The notes under the pieces: model-generated | Databases searched by the model: none | What the model was told of the DNA's origin: nothing | The model's input: the letters and a program-made list of their open reading frames with translations, nothing else | Made by a program: the position numbers and the translations under genes | Origin: Geomonas anaerohicana | GTDB taxonomy: Bacteria; Desulfobacterota; Desulfuromonadia; Geobacterales; Geobacteraceae | Direction: 5' to 3' | NCBI RefSeq assembly: GCF_016458305.1 | Contig: NZ_JAEMHL010000001.1 | Location: 496,001 to 560,000, forward strand | Length of the DNA: 64,000 bases | In this document: piece after piece, positions 42,087 to 54,628 of the stretch | Position numbering within the stretch: position 1 is the stretch's first letter | Layout of the letters: each line of letters opens with the position of its first letter

Positions 42087-43592
42087 ATGAACCGTATCAT
42101 CGACATCACCGAACTGGCCCTGCGCGATGCCCACCAGAGCCTGATAGCGACCCGCCTGGGCATCGACGACATGATCCCTGCCTGCGAGGACCTCGATAAT
42201 GCTGGCTTCTGGTCCCTGGAGTGCTGGGGGGGCGCCACCTACGACGCCTGCATCCGGTTCCTCAACGAGGACCCGTGGGTGCGGCTGCGCACCTTCAAGT
42301 CGCTTATGCCCAAAACCCCGTTGCAGATGTTGTTGCGCGGCCAGAACCTGCTCGGCTACCGGCACTACCAGGACGAGGTGGTGGACCGCTTCGTCCAGAA
42401 GAGCGCCGAGAACGGCATCGACGTCTTTCGCATCTTCGACGCCCTTAACGACCTGCGCAACATCGAGCGCTCGGTCCAGGCGGTGAAAAAGAGCGGCAAG
42501 CACGCCCAGGGCGCCATCTCCTACACCGTGAGCCCGATCCACACCACCCAGGCCTACCTGGAGCAGGCCAAACGCCTGGTGGAGATGGGGTGCGATTCCA
42601 TCTGCATCAAGGACATGGCGGCGCTCATCAAGCCGCAGGCGGCCTACGAGCTGGTGCGTGGCATCAAGGAGTATTGCGGCGAGCAGACCCGCGTGCAGTT
42701 GCACGTCCACGCCACCACCGGCGTCACCATGGTGAGCCTGATGAAGGCGGTGGAAGCGGGGGTGGACTGCGTCGACACGGCGGTCAGTTCCATGTCGCTG
42801 GGACCCGGACACAACCCGACGGAAAGCTTCGTGGAGATGCTGGAGCATACCGGCAACGCCACCAGGATCGATCTCGGCCGGATGCTGCGCGTGAAAGAGC
42901 ATTTCTCCAAGATCCTGCCGCGCTACCGGGAGTTTCTCTCCACGGTGACCGGCGTCGAGACTGAAATCTTCAGGAGCCAGATCCCCGGCGGCATGCTTTC
43001 CAACATGGAAAGCCAGTTGAAACAGCAGGGGGCGGCAGATCGCATGCACGAGGTGCTGGATGAGATCCCGGTGGTGAGAAAGGACACCGGGTACGTCCCG
43101 CTGGTGACCCCCACCAGTCAGATCGTGGGGACGCAGGCAGTGCTCAACACGCTGATGGGGCGCTACAAGGTGCTGACCGGCGAGTTCGCGGACCTGATGC
43201 TCGGCTACTACGGTGCATCTCCCGGAGAGCTGAACCCGGAGGTAGTGGAGATGGCTCGCAGGCACGCCAAGAAGGAGCCCATCACCGTCCGTCCGGCGGA
43301 CCTGCTCGAACCGGAATGGGACAAGCTACGGGCGGCGGCGCTGCCGCTGGAGGGATGTGACGGCAGCGACGAGGATGTGCTCACTTACGCGTTGTTCCCG
43401 CAGGTGGCGCCCAAGTTCTTTGCCAGTAGACACGAAGGACCGAGAAACGTCGGCAAGGACCCTGCCACCGGCGCTTCCGAAACCACCATCCCGGAGGGGC
43501 ACCCCGGCAAGATCACAGGCCCCGTAACCTACACGGTCACCCTGAGCGGTCAGCAGCACAAGGTTACCGTGGCGCCGTACGGCCAGGAATAG
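42087..43592 (+). CDS. Carboxyltransferase 5S subunit (pyruvate/oxaloacetate or methylmalonyl-CoA type)
   Basis: 501 residues, first gene of the operon with a GGGGGGAG site. The HMGL-like TIM-barrel domain spans about 1-300: ITELALRDAHQSL with the metal-binding Asp, LRTFKSLMPKTPLQMLLRGQNLLGY, the catalytic-lysine region CIKDMAALIKP and HVHATTG with the metal His pair. A PYC_OADA-type domain follows (about 300-460). The protein stops before a biotin domain, so biotin is supplied in trans by the carrier at 45524. With the 12S-type subunit this makes a methylmalonyl-CoA:pyruvate transcarboxylase the best guess; an oxaloacetate decarboxylase alpha subunit is the main alternative. Confidence 0.87.
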   Translation: MNRIIDITELALRDAHQSLIATRLGIDDMIPACEDLDNAGFWSLECWGGATYDACIRFLNEDPWVRLRTFKSLMPKTPLQMLLRGQNLLGYRHYQDEVVDRFVQKSAENGIDVFRIFDALNDLRNIERSVQAVKKSGKHAQGAISYTVSPIHTTQAYLEQAKRLVEMGCDSICIKDMAALIKPQAAYELVRGIKEYCGEQTRVQLHVHATTGVTMVSLMKAVEAGVDCVDTAVSSMSLGPGHNPTESFVEMLEHTGNATRIDLGRMLRVKEHFSKILPRYREFLSTVTGVETEIFRSQIPGGMLSNMESQLKQQGAADRMHEVLDEIPVVRKDTGYVPLVTPTSQIVGTQAVLNTLMGRYKVLTGEFADLMLGYYGASPGELNPEVVEMARRHAKKEPITVRPADLLEPEWDKLRAAALPLEGCDGSDEDVLTYALFPQVAPKFFASRHEGPRNVGKDPATGASETTIPEGHPGKITGPVTYTVTLSGQQHKVTVAPYGQE

Positions 43593-43620
43593 ACGCCGCA
43601 CCCGCTAAAGGAGCGCGCTC

Positions 43621-45165
43621 ATGTCGATAGAGGAAAAGGTAAAGGAACTCAACGAGAGGAAAGAGCGGCTGAAGCTGGGAGGAGGGCGGGCCAAGATCGA
43701 CCAGCAGCACGCCCAGCAAAGTCTAACCGCGCGGGAGCGCATCGAGACGCTCCTTGACAAGGACAGCTTCCAGGAGGTCGGCCTCTTTGCCAGGCACCGC
43801 TGTACGAACTTCGGCATGGCGGGCAAGGAGTTTCCGGCGGAAGGCGTGGTGACCGGTGCCGGAACCGTCGGTGGCCGGTTGGTGCACTTGGCCAGCCAGG
43901 ATTTCACTGTGGCTGGAGGCTCAGCAGGGGAGGTGCATAGCGACAAGATCGTCCAGTCGATGCTCTCCGCCCTGAAGACGGGCACCCCCTTCGTCTTCAT
44001 GAACGATTCCGGCGGTGCGCGCATCCAGGAAGGGATCGACTCCCTGGCCGGTTATGGCAAGATCTTCTACCACAACGTGATGCTCTCCGGCGTGGTGCCC
44101 CAGATATCGCTCATCTGCGGCCCCTGTGCCGGCGGTGCAGCCTACAGTCCGGCACTGACCGACTTCATCATCCAGACCGCCGGCGCGCGCATGTTCATCA
44201 CAGGCCCATCGGTCATCAAGGAGGCCACCGGTGAGGAGATCACCGCCGAGGCCCTTGGCGGTCCTCTCTCCCAGATGAACTACGCGGGCGTCGCCCATTT
44301 CGTCGCGGAGAACGACCTGGTGGCGCTGCGCATCTGCAAGCGGCTGCTTTCCTTCCTCCCATCGAACAACCTCGAAGACCCGCCGCAGCTTCAGGCCGAT
44401 GATATCGTGGTGCCGGACAAGACCTTGAACACCCTGGTTCCGACGGATCCGAAGAAGGGGTACGACGTGCGCCAAGTGATCACGCGTCTGGTGGACGGCG
44501 GCGACTTTTTGGAGGTCCAGCCGCTGTTCGCGCCCAACATCGTGGTGGGGTTTGCCAGGATCCTGGGTCGCAGCGTGGGCGTGGTGGCAAACCAGCCCAG
44601 CGTGCTAGCGGGCGCCCTCGACATCAACGCCTCCGACAAAGGGGCGCGCTTCGTCCGCTTCTGCAACGCATTCAACATCCCGCTGATCACACTGGTGGAC
44701 GTACCCGGGTTCCTCCCCGGCGTGCAGCAGGAGCAGGGGGGGATCATCCGCCACGGCGCCAAGATGCTTTTCGCCTACTCGGCCGCCACCGTTCCCAAGA
44801 TCACCGTGATCATGCGCAAGGCCTATGGCGGCGCCTTCCTGGCCATGTGCGGCAAGGAGCTGGAAACCGATCGCGTCTTCGCCTGGCCCACCGCCGAAAT
44901 TGCCGTGATGGGGCCGCAGGGGGCGGTCAACGTGATCTTCAGAAATGAGATTGCGCAGGCCGAGAACCCGCAGAAGAGGCGGCAGGAGTTGATCGAGTCC
45001 TACCAGAGCACCTTCGCCACGCCGTACGCGGCAGCGGGGAGGCGCGACGTGGACGATATCATCGAGCCTGCCGAGACCAGGCGCCACCTGGCCATGACGC
45101 TCGACATCCTGCATAGCAAACGCGAGTTCCGGCCCATGAAGAAGCACGGGCTGATCCCGCTGTAA
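43621..45165 (+). CDS. Acyl-CoA carboxyltransferase 12S-type subunit
   Basis: 514 residues, the usual length for propionyl/methylmalonyl-CoA carboxyltransferase beta subunits. Typical sequences: LGGGRAKIDQQHAQQSLTARERIETLLD, FMNDSGGARIQEGIDSLAGYG (first oxyanion region), CGPCAGGAAYSPALTDFI, and VDVPGFLPGVQQEQGGIIRHGAK (second crotonase-like domain). It handles the acyl-CoA half-reaction. It starts 28 bases after the 5S gene. Confidence 0.92.
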   Translation: MSIEEKVKELNERKERLKLGGGRAKIDQQHAQQSLTARERIETLLDKDSFQEVGLFARHRCTNFGMAGKEFPAEGVVTGAGTVGGRLVHLASQDFTVAGGSAGEVHSDKIVQSMLSALKTGTPFVFMNDSGGARIQEGIDSLAGYGKIFYHNVMLSGVVPQISLICGPCAGGAAYSPALTDFIIQTAGARMFITGPSVIKEATGEEITAEALGGPLSQMNYAGVAHFVAENDLVALRICKRLLSFLPSNNLEDPPQLQADDIVVPDKTLNTLVPTDPKKGYDVRQVITRLVDGGDFLEVQPLFAPNIVVGFARILGRSVGVVANQPSVLAGALDINASDKGARFVRFCNAFNIPLITLVDVPGFLPGVQQEQGGIIRHGAKMLFAYSAATVPKITVIMRKAYGGAFLAMCGKELETDRVFAWPTAEIAVMGPQGAVNVIFRNEIAQAENPQKRRQELIESYQSTFATPYAAAGRRDVDDIIEPAETRRHLAMTLDILHSKREFRPMKKHGLIPL

Positions 45166-45175
45166 GGAGGAGGCC

Positions 45176-45376
45176 GTGGAAGAGCACGCAGGGAACCATG
45201 AGGAGATAACGCCGGAACTGCTGATGGTGATGTCGGCGTCGATAGCGGCATACCTGGGCAGGACCGTCCGCATCAGGAAAGCGAGGTTCCTCGACCCGAT
45301 GCAGGTCAACGCCTGGGGCCAGTCAAGCCGCGTTGTGCTGCAGGCGTCGCACAACCTCAACGTAAGGCACCAATAG
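45176..45376 (+). CDS. Small conserved operon protein between 12S and biotin-carrier genes
   Basis: 66 residues, GTG start with AAGGAGG 6 bases upstream, 10 bases after the 12S stop. The core ITPELLMVMSASIAAYLGRTVRIRKARF resembles the short helix-plus-basic-strand segment found in OadG/MmdE-like linker subunits of decarboxylase complexes, but there is no membrane helix. It may tether the carrier to the 12S/5S core. That is inference; I cannot name a family with confidence. Confidence 0.65.
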   Translation: MEEHAGNHEEITPELLMVMSASIAAYLGRTVRIRKARFLDPMQVNAWGQSSRVVLQASHNLNVRHQ

Positions 45377-45380
45377 TGTT

Positions 45381-45474
45381 CCCTCCCCCGGAGGGGGAGG
45401 GCTAGGGAGGGGGCTGCTTGAACACGTTGCCCTCTTTCCCCCCCACCCAGCCTCCCCCCTCCGGGGGGAGGGGC
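45381..45474. repeat. Inverted pair of family A repeats inside the carboxylase operon
   Basis: CCCTCCCCCGGAGGGGGAGGG at the left and CCTCCCCCCTCCGGGGGGAGG at the right, arranged head-to-head with flanking AGGGAGGGGG and its complement. It fills the gap between the 66-residue gene and the biotin carrier gene and could attenuate or process the operon mRNA. Confidence 0.7.
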
Positions 45475-45523
45475 AGGAACCTGAGAGGCTACAAGTGAAC
45501 CGCGCAGCAATAAGGAGACCACC

Positions 45524-45931
45524 GTGCAGCTTACAATGACCATTGACGGAAAGAAGTACCGGGTGGATGTGGAGGTTGAGGAGGGCGAAGAGGTCCGGTT
45601 GGCAGAGTCGTATCCGACCACGACGGTGCAGGCGGCACCGGTGCCGATGGCCGGCATGCCGATGGCTGCTCCGGCACCGGTAACCGGCGCACCGCCGGGA
45701 GGCATGTCGGCGGCATCTGACAAAATCTGCCGCAGCCCCATAGCGGGCGTGGTTTTCAAGGTGGTGGCGCAGGTCGGCCAGCACCTTGAGGTGAATGATC
45801 TCCTCGTGGTCCTCGAGGCGATGAAGATGGAGACCAACATCACGGCACACATGTCCGGGAAGGTGGAAAAGATCCTCGTTTCCGTCGGCGAAGCCGTCCA
45901 GCCCGGGCAGGCCATCGCGGAATTCGAATAG
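45524..45931 (+). CDS. Biotin carboxyl carrier protein (1.3S-type)
   Basis: 135 residues, GTG start with AGGAGA upstream. The N-terminal strand region (MQLTMTIDGKKYRVDVEVEEG) is followed by an Ala/Pro-rich flexible linker (about 35-65) and a biotinyl domain (about 66-135) with the biotin-lysine motif EAMKMET. It shuttles the carboxyl group between the 5S and 12S subunits. It is the last gene of the operon. Confidence 0.93.
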   Translation: MQLTMTIDGKKYRVDVEVEEGEEVRLAESYPTTTVQAAPVPMAGMPMAAPAPVTGAPPGGMSAASDKICRSPIAGVVFKVVAQVGQHLEVNDLLVVLEAMKMETNITAHMSGKVEKILVSVGEAVQPGQAIAEFE

Positions 45932-46052
45932 TGCAGAACCCTCCGACATCGACATCTGTCAAACCAGCCCAAATTAAATGCATAGAGTTTTTTGAATATA
46001 AAGGGTACAATCGGCAATAGTGGTAGTACAAAGGATGTAAAGGAGGCAAGCG

Positions 46053-46517
46053 ATGAGAAAGGTCAGGCTGTTACTGCTGGTGTTGGTAGCCGCGTTCTTT
46101 GCTGTCTCGACCGGCTATGCCGCTGAGCACAGCTTCAAAGCAAAATTGACCCCGAAAGAGGAAGTCGCCAAACCTGATGCCAAGTCTTCAGGCAAGGCTG
46201 AATTCAAGCTCAGTAAAGACGGCAAGGAGCTAACTTACAAGCTCTACGTCAAGAACATCATGGACGTCAGCGCGGCTCACATCCATGTGGCCAAAAAAGG
46301 GGAAAACGGTCCCCCGATTGTGGGCCTTTTCAGCGGCAGCAAGAAAGGGAAATTCTCGGGCATGCTCTCCGAGGGTAAAGTCGGTGCCAACGACCTGATG
46401 GGCGACTACAAAGGGAAGTTCGACGAACTGGTCAAATTGCTCAGGTCGGGCGACACCTACGTGAACGTCCACACCGACAAGTACCCGGACGGCGAAATCC
46501 GCGGGCAGATCAAATAA
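46053..46517 (+). CDS. Exported CHRD-domain protein
   Basis: 154 residues with a signal peptide (about 1-24, ending GYAAEH) and an AAAGGAGG ribosome site. The CHRD domain spans about 27-154: FKAKLTPKEEVAKPDAKSSGKAEFKLSKDGKELTYKLYVKNI, AAHIHVAKKGENGPPIVGLF and YVNVHTDKYPDGEIRGQI, the last being the most conserved CHRD motif with potential metal-binding His/Asp. The domain's role in bacteria is not established. Monocistronic, with a strong terminator after it. Confidence 0.9.
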   Translation: MRKVRLLLLVLVAAFFAVSTGYAAEHSFKAKLTPKEEVAKPDAKSSGKAEFKLSKDGKELTYKLYVKNIMDVSAAHIHVAKKGENGPPIVGLFSGSKKGKFSGMLSEGKVGANDLMGDYKGKFDELVKLLRSGDTYVNVHTDKYPDGEIRGQIK

Positions 46518-46544
46518 CGCAGCGGTCAGTCCGCGCATAAATAA

Positions 46545-46591
46545 GCCCGCCGGCACCGGTTCCATGGACCGGCTGCCGGCGGGCTGTTTTT
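46545..46591 (+). terminator. Rho-independent terminator after the CHRD gene
   Basis: GCCCGCCGGCA...TGCCGGCGGGC stem (46545-46584) with an inner CCGGT/ACCGG extension, followed by TGTTTTT. Confidence 0.9.
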
Positions 46592-46602
46592 ATTCGACTA
46601 TC

Positions 46603-46632
46603 GCCCGCCCCTTGCGGGAGGGGGAGAGACGG
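46603..46632. repeat. Family A palindromic repeat, partial copy
   Basis: CCCGCCCCTTGCGGGAGGGGGAGAG just before the convergent rmuC stop. Confidence 0.5.
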
Positions 46633-46651
46633 GTAGCAGCCACCTTGCTGT

Positions 46652-47974
46652 TTAGGCCTCGTCGATCAGCACCACCTCACCTGGCTCTATGTCGGGACCG
46701 GCGGGGAGCTCCACCCCCAATATCCCCTTCGCCTCGTGCTCGGGCAACTCCTCGATCCCCTGCATCTTGCGCTGGATCCGGCGCGTCCTCGTTGCGGCGG
46801 TGTCGATGCTGGAGGATGCCTCGTCGAGCTTCTTCCTCGTTTTCTCCAACAGCGTCCCGAAGGTCATGAACTCTGTCTTGATGGCACCCAGCAGGCGCCA
46901 GACGTCGCTGCTGCGCTTCTCGATGGCGAGGGTTTTGAAACCGAGGCTCAGCGAGGAGAGCAGGGCCGCGATGGTGGTGGGCCCGGCGACGATGACCTTG
47001 TGCTCGCGCAGGATGGCGTCGAATAGTCCGGGGCGGCTCAAGACCTGGGCGTAGCTCGCCTCGTTGGCCAGGAACATGACCGCGAAGTCGGTGGTCTCAG
47101 GAGGCGCCAGGTACTTGTCGCAGATAAGCTTGGCCATCCCCTGCACCGTCTTGTCGAACTGCTTGGTGGCCTCGATAACGGCAGCCTGGTTCCCCTGCTC
47201 CTGGGCTTCCACCAGGCGCAGGAAGTCCTCCTGCGGGAACTTGGCGTCGATGGGGAGCCAGAGCGGTTTGTCGTTTCGCCCCGGAAGCCGTACCGCGAAC
47301 TCGACACGGGCGTCGCTGCCCGGCTTGGTGGCCACGTTGGCGCCATACTGGTCCGGGGTCAGGATCTGCTCCAGGAGGTTGTGTAACTGCACCTCGCCTA
47401 AGGTGCCGCGGGTCTTGATGTTGGAGAGGACCTTTTTCAGATCGCCCACCCCGGAAGCCAGCGACTGCATCTCTCCCAGGCCCTTGTGGACCTGCTCCAA
47501 CTGACCGCTCACCTGCTTGAACGACTCACCCAGGCGCTTCTCCAGGGTTTCGTGCAGCTTCTCATCGACCGTGGCCCGCATCTGTTCCAGTTTCTTCGAG
47601 TTATCCTCCTGCAGCCACTTGAGCCGTACTTCCACCGTCTCGCGCAGCTTGTCCAGGCGCTGCTCGTTGCTGGCGGTGAGATTTGCGAGTTGCTGCGTGA
47701 ACCCCTCCATCTGCCCTTTCTGCAGCGACGCGATATCCACCATCCTCTTTTGCACCGCCTCGCCGAAGTTGCGCAGGTTGCCCCCCAACTCCTCGCGGTT
47801 GCGGCGCAACTCGTCCTGCAGGGTCCGCTCCAGGCGTTCCAGCCCCTTTTCCAGTTGATCGAAGCGCGCCTCAGAGGAGGAGTGCCGCTTGAGGCTCAGG
47901 TAGCACAAAAGCGTGACCGCTAAGGTGGCGGCCAGAAGCAGCAGGGTAAGCAATTGCAGGACATCCGCGTTCAT
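46652..47974 (-). CDS. rmuC: DNA recombination protein RmuC
   Basis: 440 residues. One N-terminal membrane helix (about 5-27), a long coiled coil (about 30-190, rich in QLEKGLERLERTL-type heptads), then the RmuC nuclease-like domain (about 195-400): TRGTLGEVQLHNLLEQILTPDQY, LWLPIDAKFPQEDF and FMTFGTLLEKTRKKLDEAS. The family limits inversions and recombination between short repeats, which is notable in a repeat-rich region. Its ATG is 2 bases after the stop of the upstream hydrolase gene, so the two are one operon. Confidence 0.93.
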   Translation of the reverse strand: MNADVLQLLTLLLLAATLAVTLLCYLSLKRHSSSEARFDQLEKGLERLERTLQDELRRNREELGGNLRNFGEAVQKRMVDIASLQKGQMEGFTQQLANLTASNEQRLDKLRETVEVRLKWLQEDNSKKLEQMRATVDEKLHETLEKRLGESFKQVSGQLEQVHKGLGEMQSLASGVGDLKKVLSNIKTRGTLGEVQLHNLLEQILTPDQYGANVATKPGSDARVEFAVRLPGRNDKPLWLPIDAKFPQEDFLRLVEAQEQGNQAAVIEATKQFDKTVQGMAKLICDKYLAPPETTDFAVMFLANEASYAQVLSRPGLFDAILREHKVIVAGPTTIAALLSSLSLGFKTLAIEKRSSDVWRLLGAIKTEFMTFGTLLEKTRKKLDEASSSIDTAATRTRRIQRKMQGIEELPEHEAKGILGVELPAGPDIEPGEVVLIDEA

Positions 47975-47976
47975 GG

Positions 47977-48774
47977 TTACTCCGGCAGCGAGTTGAGGAA
48001 CTCGATCAGGGTCTGGTTGAAGATCTCGGGCTGCTCCATGTTGACCATGTGCCCGGCTTTATCGATCACCTTGCTCCGGCAACCGGAGAGGCCATCAATC
48101 AGCGTCTGGGCGGCTTCGGCGGGAGCGGCACGGTCCTCGGCCCCGGCTATCACCAGGGATGGGTGCCGGAAGGAAGGGAGTAGCGGCGTGTAGTCCTTGC
48201 GGTCGCGCATGGCGAGCAGGCCGCCGGCCAAACCTTTGGGGCTGGTGTCGCGCATCCAGGAGGTGACGCGGGCGATCAGTTCCGGGCTGGTCTGTGAGGT
48301 TTCCGCGGCAAAGAGGAGTTCGGCGAAGATCTTGATGATCGGGTTGGCGCCCAACCGTTCCGCCTCGGCGGCCATGGCCTTGCGGCGCTCACGCCCCGCC
48401 TCGTCATCGGCGTTGCTCCTGGTCGCGATGAAACAGGCGGCGCGAACTCGGTCCGGGTAGCGCTCCAGGAGGTTCATGAGGATGTAGCCGCCCATGGACA
48501 TGCCGCCGATGACAGCCTTGTCGAGCTTCAGGGCGTCGAGGAGGGCGATGATGTCGTCGGCGAACCGTTCCATGCTGTAGCCGCCGGCGGGGGCGTCGCT
48601 GGCGCCGAAGCCGCGCAGGTCAGGGGCGATGACACGGAAACCGGCGGCGGCCAGCGGCTTAAGTTGCGGCTGCCACATCTGGCGGTTCAGCGGGAAACCG
48701 TGGATGAGGAGGACGGCGGGGCCGGTGCCCGCGTCGTCGTAGGCAAGATTTATATCATCAACATTGATGTTCAT
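47977..48774 (-). CDS. Alpha/beta-fold hydrolase
   Basis: 265 residues. HGFPLNRQMW oxyanion region, nucleophile elbow GMSMGG (Ser about 94), acid residue in IAGAEDRAAP and catalytic His in DKAGHMVNMEQPEIFN. Resembles 3-oxoadipate enol-lactonase/esterase-like proteins, but the substrate cannot be told. It is co-transcribed with rmuC. Confidence 0.9.
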   Translation of the reverse strand: MNINVDDINLAYDDAGTGPAVLLIHGFPLNRQMWQPQLKPLAAAGFRVIAPDLRGFGASDAPAGGYSMERFADDIIALLDALKLDKAVIGGMSMGGYILMNLLERYPDRVRAACFIATRSNADDEAGRERRKAMAAEAERLGANPIIKIFAELLFAAETSQTSPELIARVTSWMRDTSPKGLAGGLLAMRDRKDYTPLLPSFRHPSLVIAGAEDRAAPAEAAQTLIDGLSGCRSKVIDKAGHMVNMEQPEIFNQTLIEFLNSLPE

Positions 48775-48856
48775 GGCTGCTCCTTAGGTGGAAGGCGAAT
48801 GATGTCGGAACCATCAGGGAAAAAAGGTGCAACAAGTTCTTCTTGGCTTCTTCCAG

Positions 48857-48965
48857 CTTCCCCCTTTTGCAAAGGGGGATTGAGGGGGATTTGACCACCG
48901 TTGCAGCTAAGATGCTGTGGCTACCTCGGCTAAATCCCCCCTGCCCCCCCTTCGCAAAGGGGGGA
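48857..48965. repeat. Inverted pair of family B repeats
   Basis: CCCCCTTTTGCAAAGGGGGA...GGGGGATTT at 48857-48893 and its inverse AAATCCCCCCTGCCCCCC...CAAAGGGGGG at 48931-48965, in the gap between recD and the hydrolase gene. Confidence 0.75.
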
Positions 48966-49002
48966 ACCTCAGGCCCCGTGCATCGCTATCAGGGCGACAG
49001 TA

Positions 49003-50799
49003 TCAATGCCCCCACAGTCGTTCCCGCAAGCCCGATCGTCTCTCGACCCGGCGACCGATGGCCGTTGCGAGCAACTCTGTGGATGACACGATTTGTACTG
49101 ATTTCTTCGCCCTCGTAATCGCCGTGTAAACCAGTTCCCGCGTCAGCACCGGGGTGTCGCGGTCGGGGAGGACCAGGAGGACTTTCTCGAATTCGGAGCC
49201 CTGGCTCTTGTGCACGGTCATGGCGAAGGCGCACTCGTACTCGGGGAGCCGCAGCGGCAGCACTTTCCTCATGCCGCCGGAACCGGAGGGGAAAAAGGCG
49301 CGCAGTTCTCCGCCGTTCTCGGCGTCCGGCAGGATCAGTCCCACGTCGCCATTGAACAGCCCCAGGTTGTAGTCGTTCCTGGTGATCATCACCGGCTCAC
49401 CGGCGTAGCACCGGCCATGCGGGTTGAACAGCCCGGCCTGCGCCAGCCGCTGGCGCACCAGCAGGTTTAGGGCCTCGACACCGTACGGGCCGCTGCGCAT
49501 GGCGCACAGGATACGGAACCGGCTGAATTCTGCAAAGGCTTCTTCCGGCGTCTGCGTGCGCAGATAGTCTCCGTAACCGTCTGTGATGCGCCTGGCAAGG
49601 GCATCGGCGAGCCCCGCGGCAGGCGGCAGGGAGGCCAAGGAAACGTCGCTCAGGGTCGGATCGAGGCAGGCCGCCAGGGCGCCTTGGGCGTCGCCGGCGT
49701 TGACCAGCGTGGCGACCTTGCCGATGCCTCCTGAGGACGAGAAACGATAACTCTTGCGTAGCAGCACCACGGCATCGCCGAGCGGCCCGATGCCGGGCTG
49801 GACCTCAACCGCATCACCGGCCACGTCGGCGGCCAACTCTGCGAATGCGGCGGAGAAACCGTGCGCTCCGCCGGTGTCGCACATGTCACCCAGGACAGCG
49901 CCGGCTTCGACCGAGGCGAGCTGGTCCCGGTCGCCGAGCAGGATCAGGCGGGAATCCTGGCGCAGCGCACAGACGAGCTTTGCCATGAGCGGCAGGGAGA
50001 CCATCGACGCCTCGTCGACGATGATGACATCGTAGGGGAGCGGGTTGTCGCTGTTGTGCCGGAAGCCGCTGGAACCTTTCAGGTAGCCGAGCAACCGGTG
50101 CAGGGTGAACACCTCCTCCGGGATCAGCTCGCGCACTACGGGATCCGCCTTGTCGAGTCCTCCGGAGATGGATTCCTTGAGGCGCGCGGCGGCCTTGCCG
50201 GTGGGGGCCGCCAAGGCGATGCGGAGGGCGCTGCCGGCACCGGCGGTTTCGGCTTGTTCCAGCAGCAGCGAGAGCACCTTGACCACGGTGGTGGTCTTGC
50301 CGGTTCCCGGCCCGCCGGAGATGACGCAGAAACGCCTGGTGACGGCGGCAAGGGCCGCAATGCGCTGCCAGTCGGTCTCGCCCGGAGTGGGGGGGAAGAG
50401 GCGCGCGAGGCCCTTCCGCAGCTGTTCGCGGTCAAATGGCGCCGGTTCTCCCCGGTCCAGGATCGCCTGCGCCAGTTCGCTCTCGTAGCGCCAGTAGCGC
50501 TGCAGGTAGAGGCGCCCCGTGGGGTCCAGGATGAGAGGCTTGAACTCGCCGGGGGCGCCGACTGCGGGGGACGCTTTCAGGCGGTCGCGCCAGGTCGACG
50601 TCGATTCGAGGCGGAAACCCGCGGCACGCCCCTCCTCCAGTGCTGTGTCGAGATCGAGGCAGACGTCGCCGGCGGTGACCCCGCGGCTCAAGAGCGCGGC
50701 GGCAGCCTCGACGTGCTGATCCCGGCTCCCTGCCAGGCGGCAGATGAAGGCGGCGAACTGCCGGTCTATGTCGTTGAGTTGAACTCCATCAGGAGTCAT
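49003..50799 (-). CDS. recD: Exodeoxyribonuclease V subunit alpha RecD
   Basis: 598 residues from the ATG at 50799 (GAAGGTG upstream; the longer frame adds 23 unlikely residues). 5'-3' helicase of the RecBCD complex: Walker A SGGPGTGKTTTV (about 160), VIIVDEASMVSL (about 265), LLGDRDQLASVEAG and the C-terminal UvrD-like motifs AMTVHKSQGSEFEKVLLVLP and LVYTAITRAKK. It is third in a recC-recB-recD minus-strand array. It probably belongs to the operon, although 174 bases of repeats separate it from recB. Confidence 0.93.
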   Translation of the reverse strand: MTPDGVQLNDIDRQFAAFICRLAGSRDQHVEAAAALLSRGVTAGDVCLDLDTALEEGRAAGFRLESTSTWRDRLKASPAVGAPGEFKPLILDPTGRLYLQRYWRYESELAQAILDRGEPAPFDREQLRKGLARLFPPTPGETDWQRIAALAAVTRRFCVISGGPGTGKTTTVVKVLSLLLEQAETAGAGSALRIALAAPTGKAAARLKESISGGLDKADPVVRELIPEEVFTLHRLLGYLKGSSGFRHNSDNPLPYDVIIVDEASMVSLPLMAKLVCALRQDSRLILLGDRDQLASVEAGAVLGDMCDTGGAHGFSAAFAELAADVAGDAVEVQPGIGPLGDAVVLLRKSYRFSSSGGIGKVATLVNAGDAQGALAACLDPTLSDVSLASLPPAAGLADALARRITDGYGDYLRTQTPEEAFAEFSRFRILCAMRSGPYGVEALNLLVRQRLAQAGLFNPHGRCYAGEPVMITRNDYNLGLFNGDVGLILPDAENGGELRAFFPSGSGGMRKVLPLRLPEYECAFAMTVHKSQGSEFEKVLLVLPDRDTPVLTRELVYTAITRAKKSVQIVSSTELLATAIGRRVERRSGLRERLWGH

Positions 50800-50835
50800 A
50801 GGGGCACCTTCTAAAGCTTGAAAGCATGAAGCTTT

Positions 50836-50952
50836 ACCACAGAGGACACGGAGGTCCACAGAGGTCACAGAGGAAAAGCGAATTCAAGGGGAGAACAACA
50901 ACCTTCTGTTTCCTCTGTGTCCGCCGTGGCTTTTCCTCTGTGCCCTCTGTGA
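50836..50952. repeat. Inverted pair of family C repeats (CACAGAGG type)
   Basis: ACCACAGAGGACACGGAGGTCCACAGAGG at about 50837-50874 is mirrored by CCTCTGTGTCCGCCGTGG...CCTCTGTGCCCTCTGTG at 50912-50952. It fills most of the recB-recD gap. Confidence 0.8.
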
Positions 50953-50973
50953 TCCGCCTTTCGCCTCACACTC

Positions 50974-54345
<3,372 letters not shown>

Positions 54346-54354
54346 TTCATATCC

Positions 54355-54609
54355 TCCCTCTCCCTGTGGGAGAGGGGCGGGGTGAGGGCGGTGCAGTCGG
54401 CAACCGGTCCCTTCGTGGCGTCGCCCTCACCCGGCCTTCGGCCACCCTCTCCCAAGGGGAGAGGGGATGGAGGCAACGTATTTCTTTTACGGATTGGCGA
54501 CGATCTGCCGCTACCTGCCACTCCCCCCTTTGCGAAGGGGGGGCGGGGGGGATTTGCCTCTTCGGAACCAAAAGCAAATCCCCCTAAATCCCCCTTCGCA
54601 AAGGGGGCC
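54355..54609. repeat. Cluster of family A and family B repeats between recC and recB
   Basis: Two family A copies in inverted orientation (54355-54389 and 54423-54466) and two inverted family B copies (54521-54557 and 54574-54609) fill almost the whole 283-base recC-recB gap. No gene is present. Confidence 0.8.
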
Positions 54610-54628
54610 TTTTACCAGCGTAAGATTG

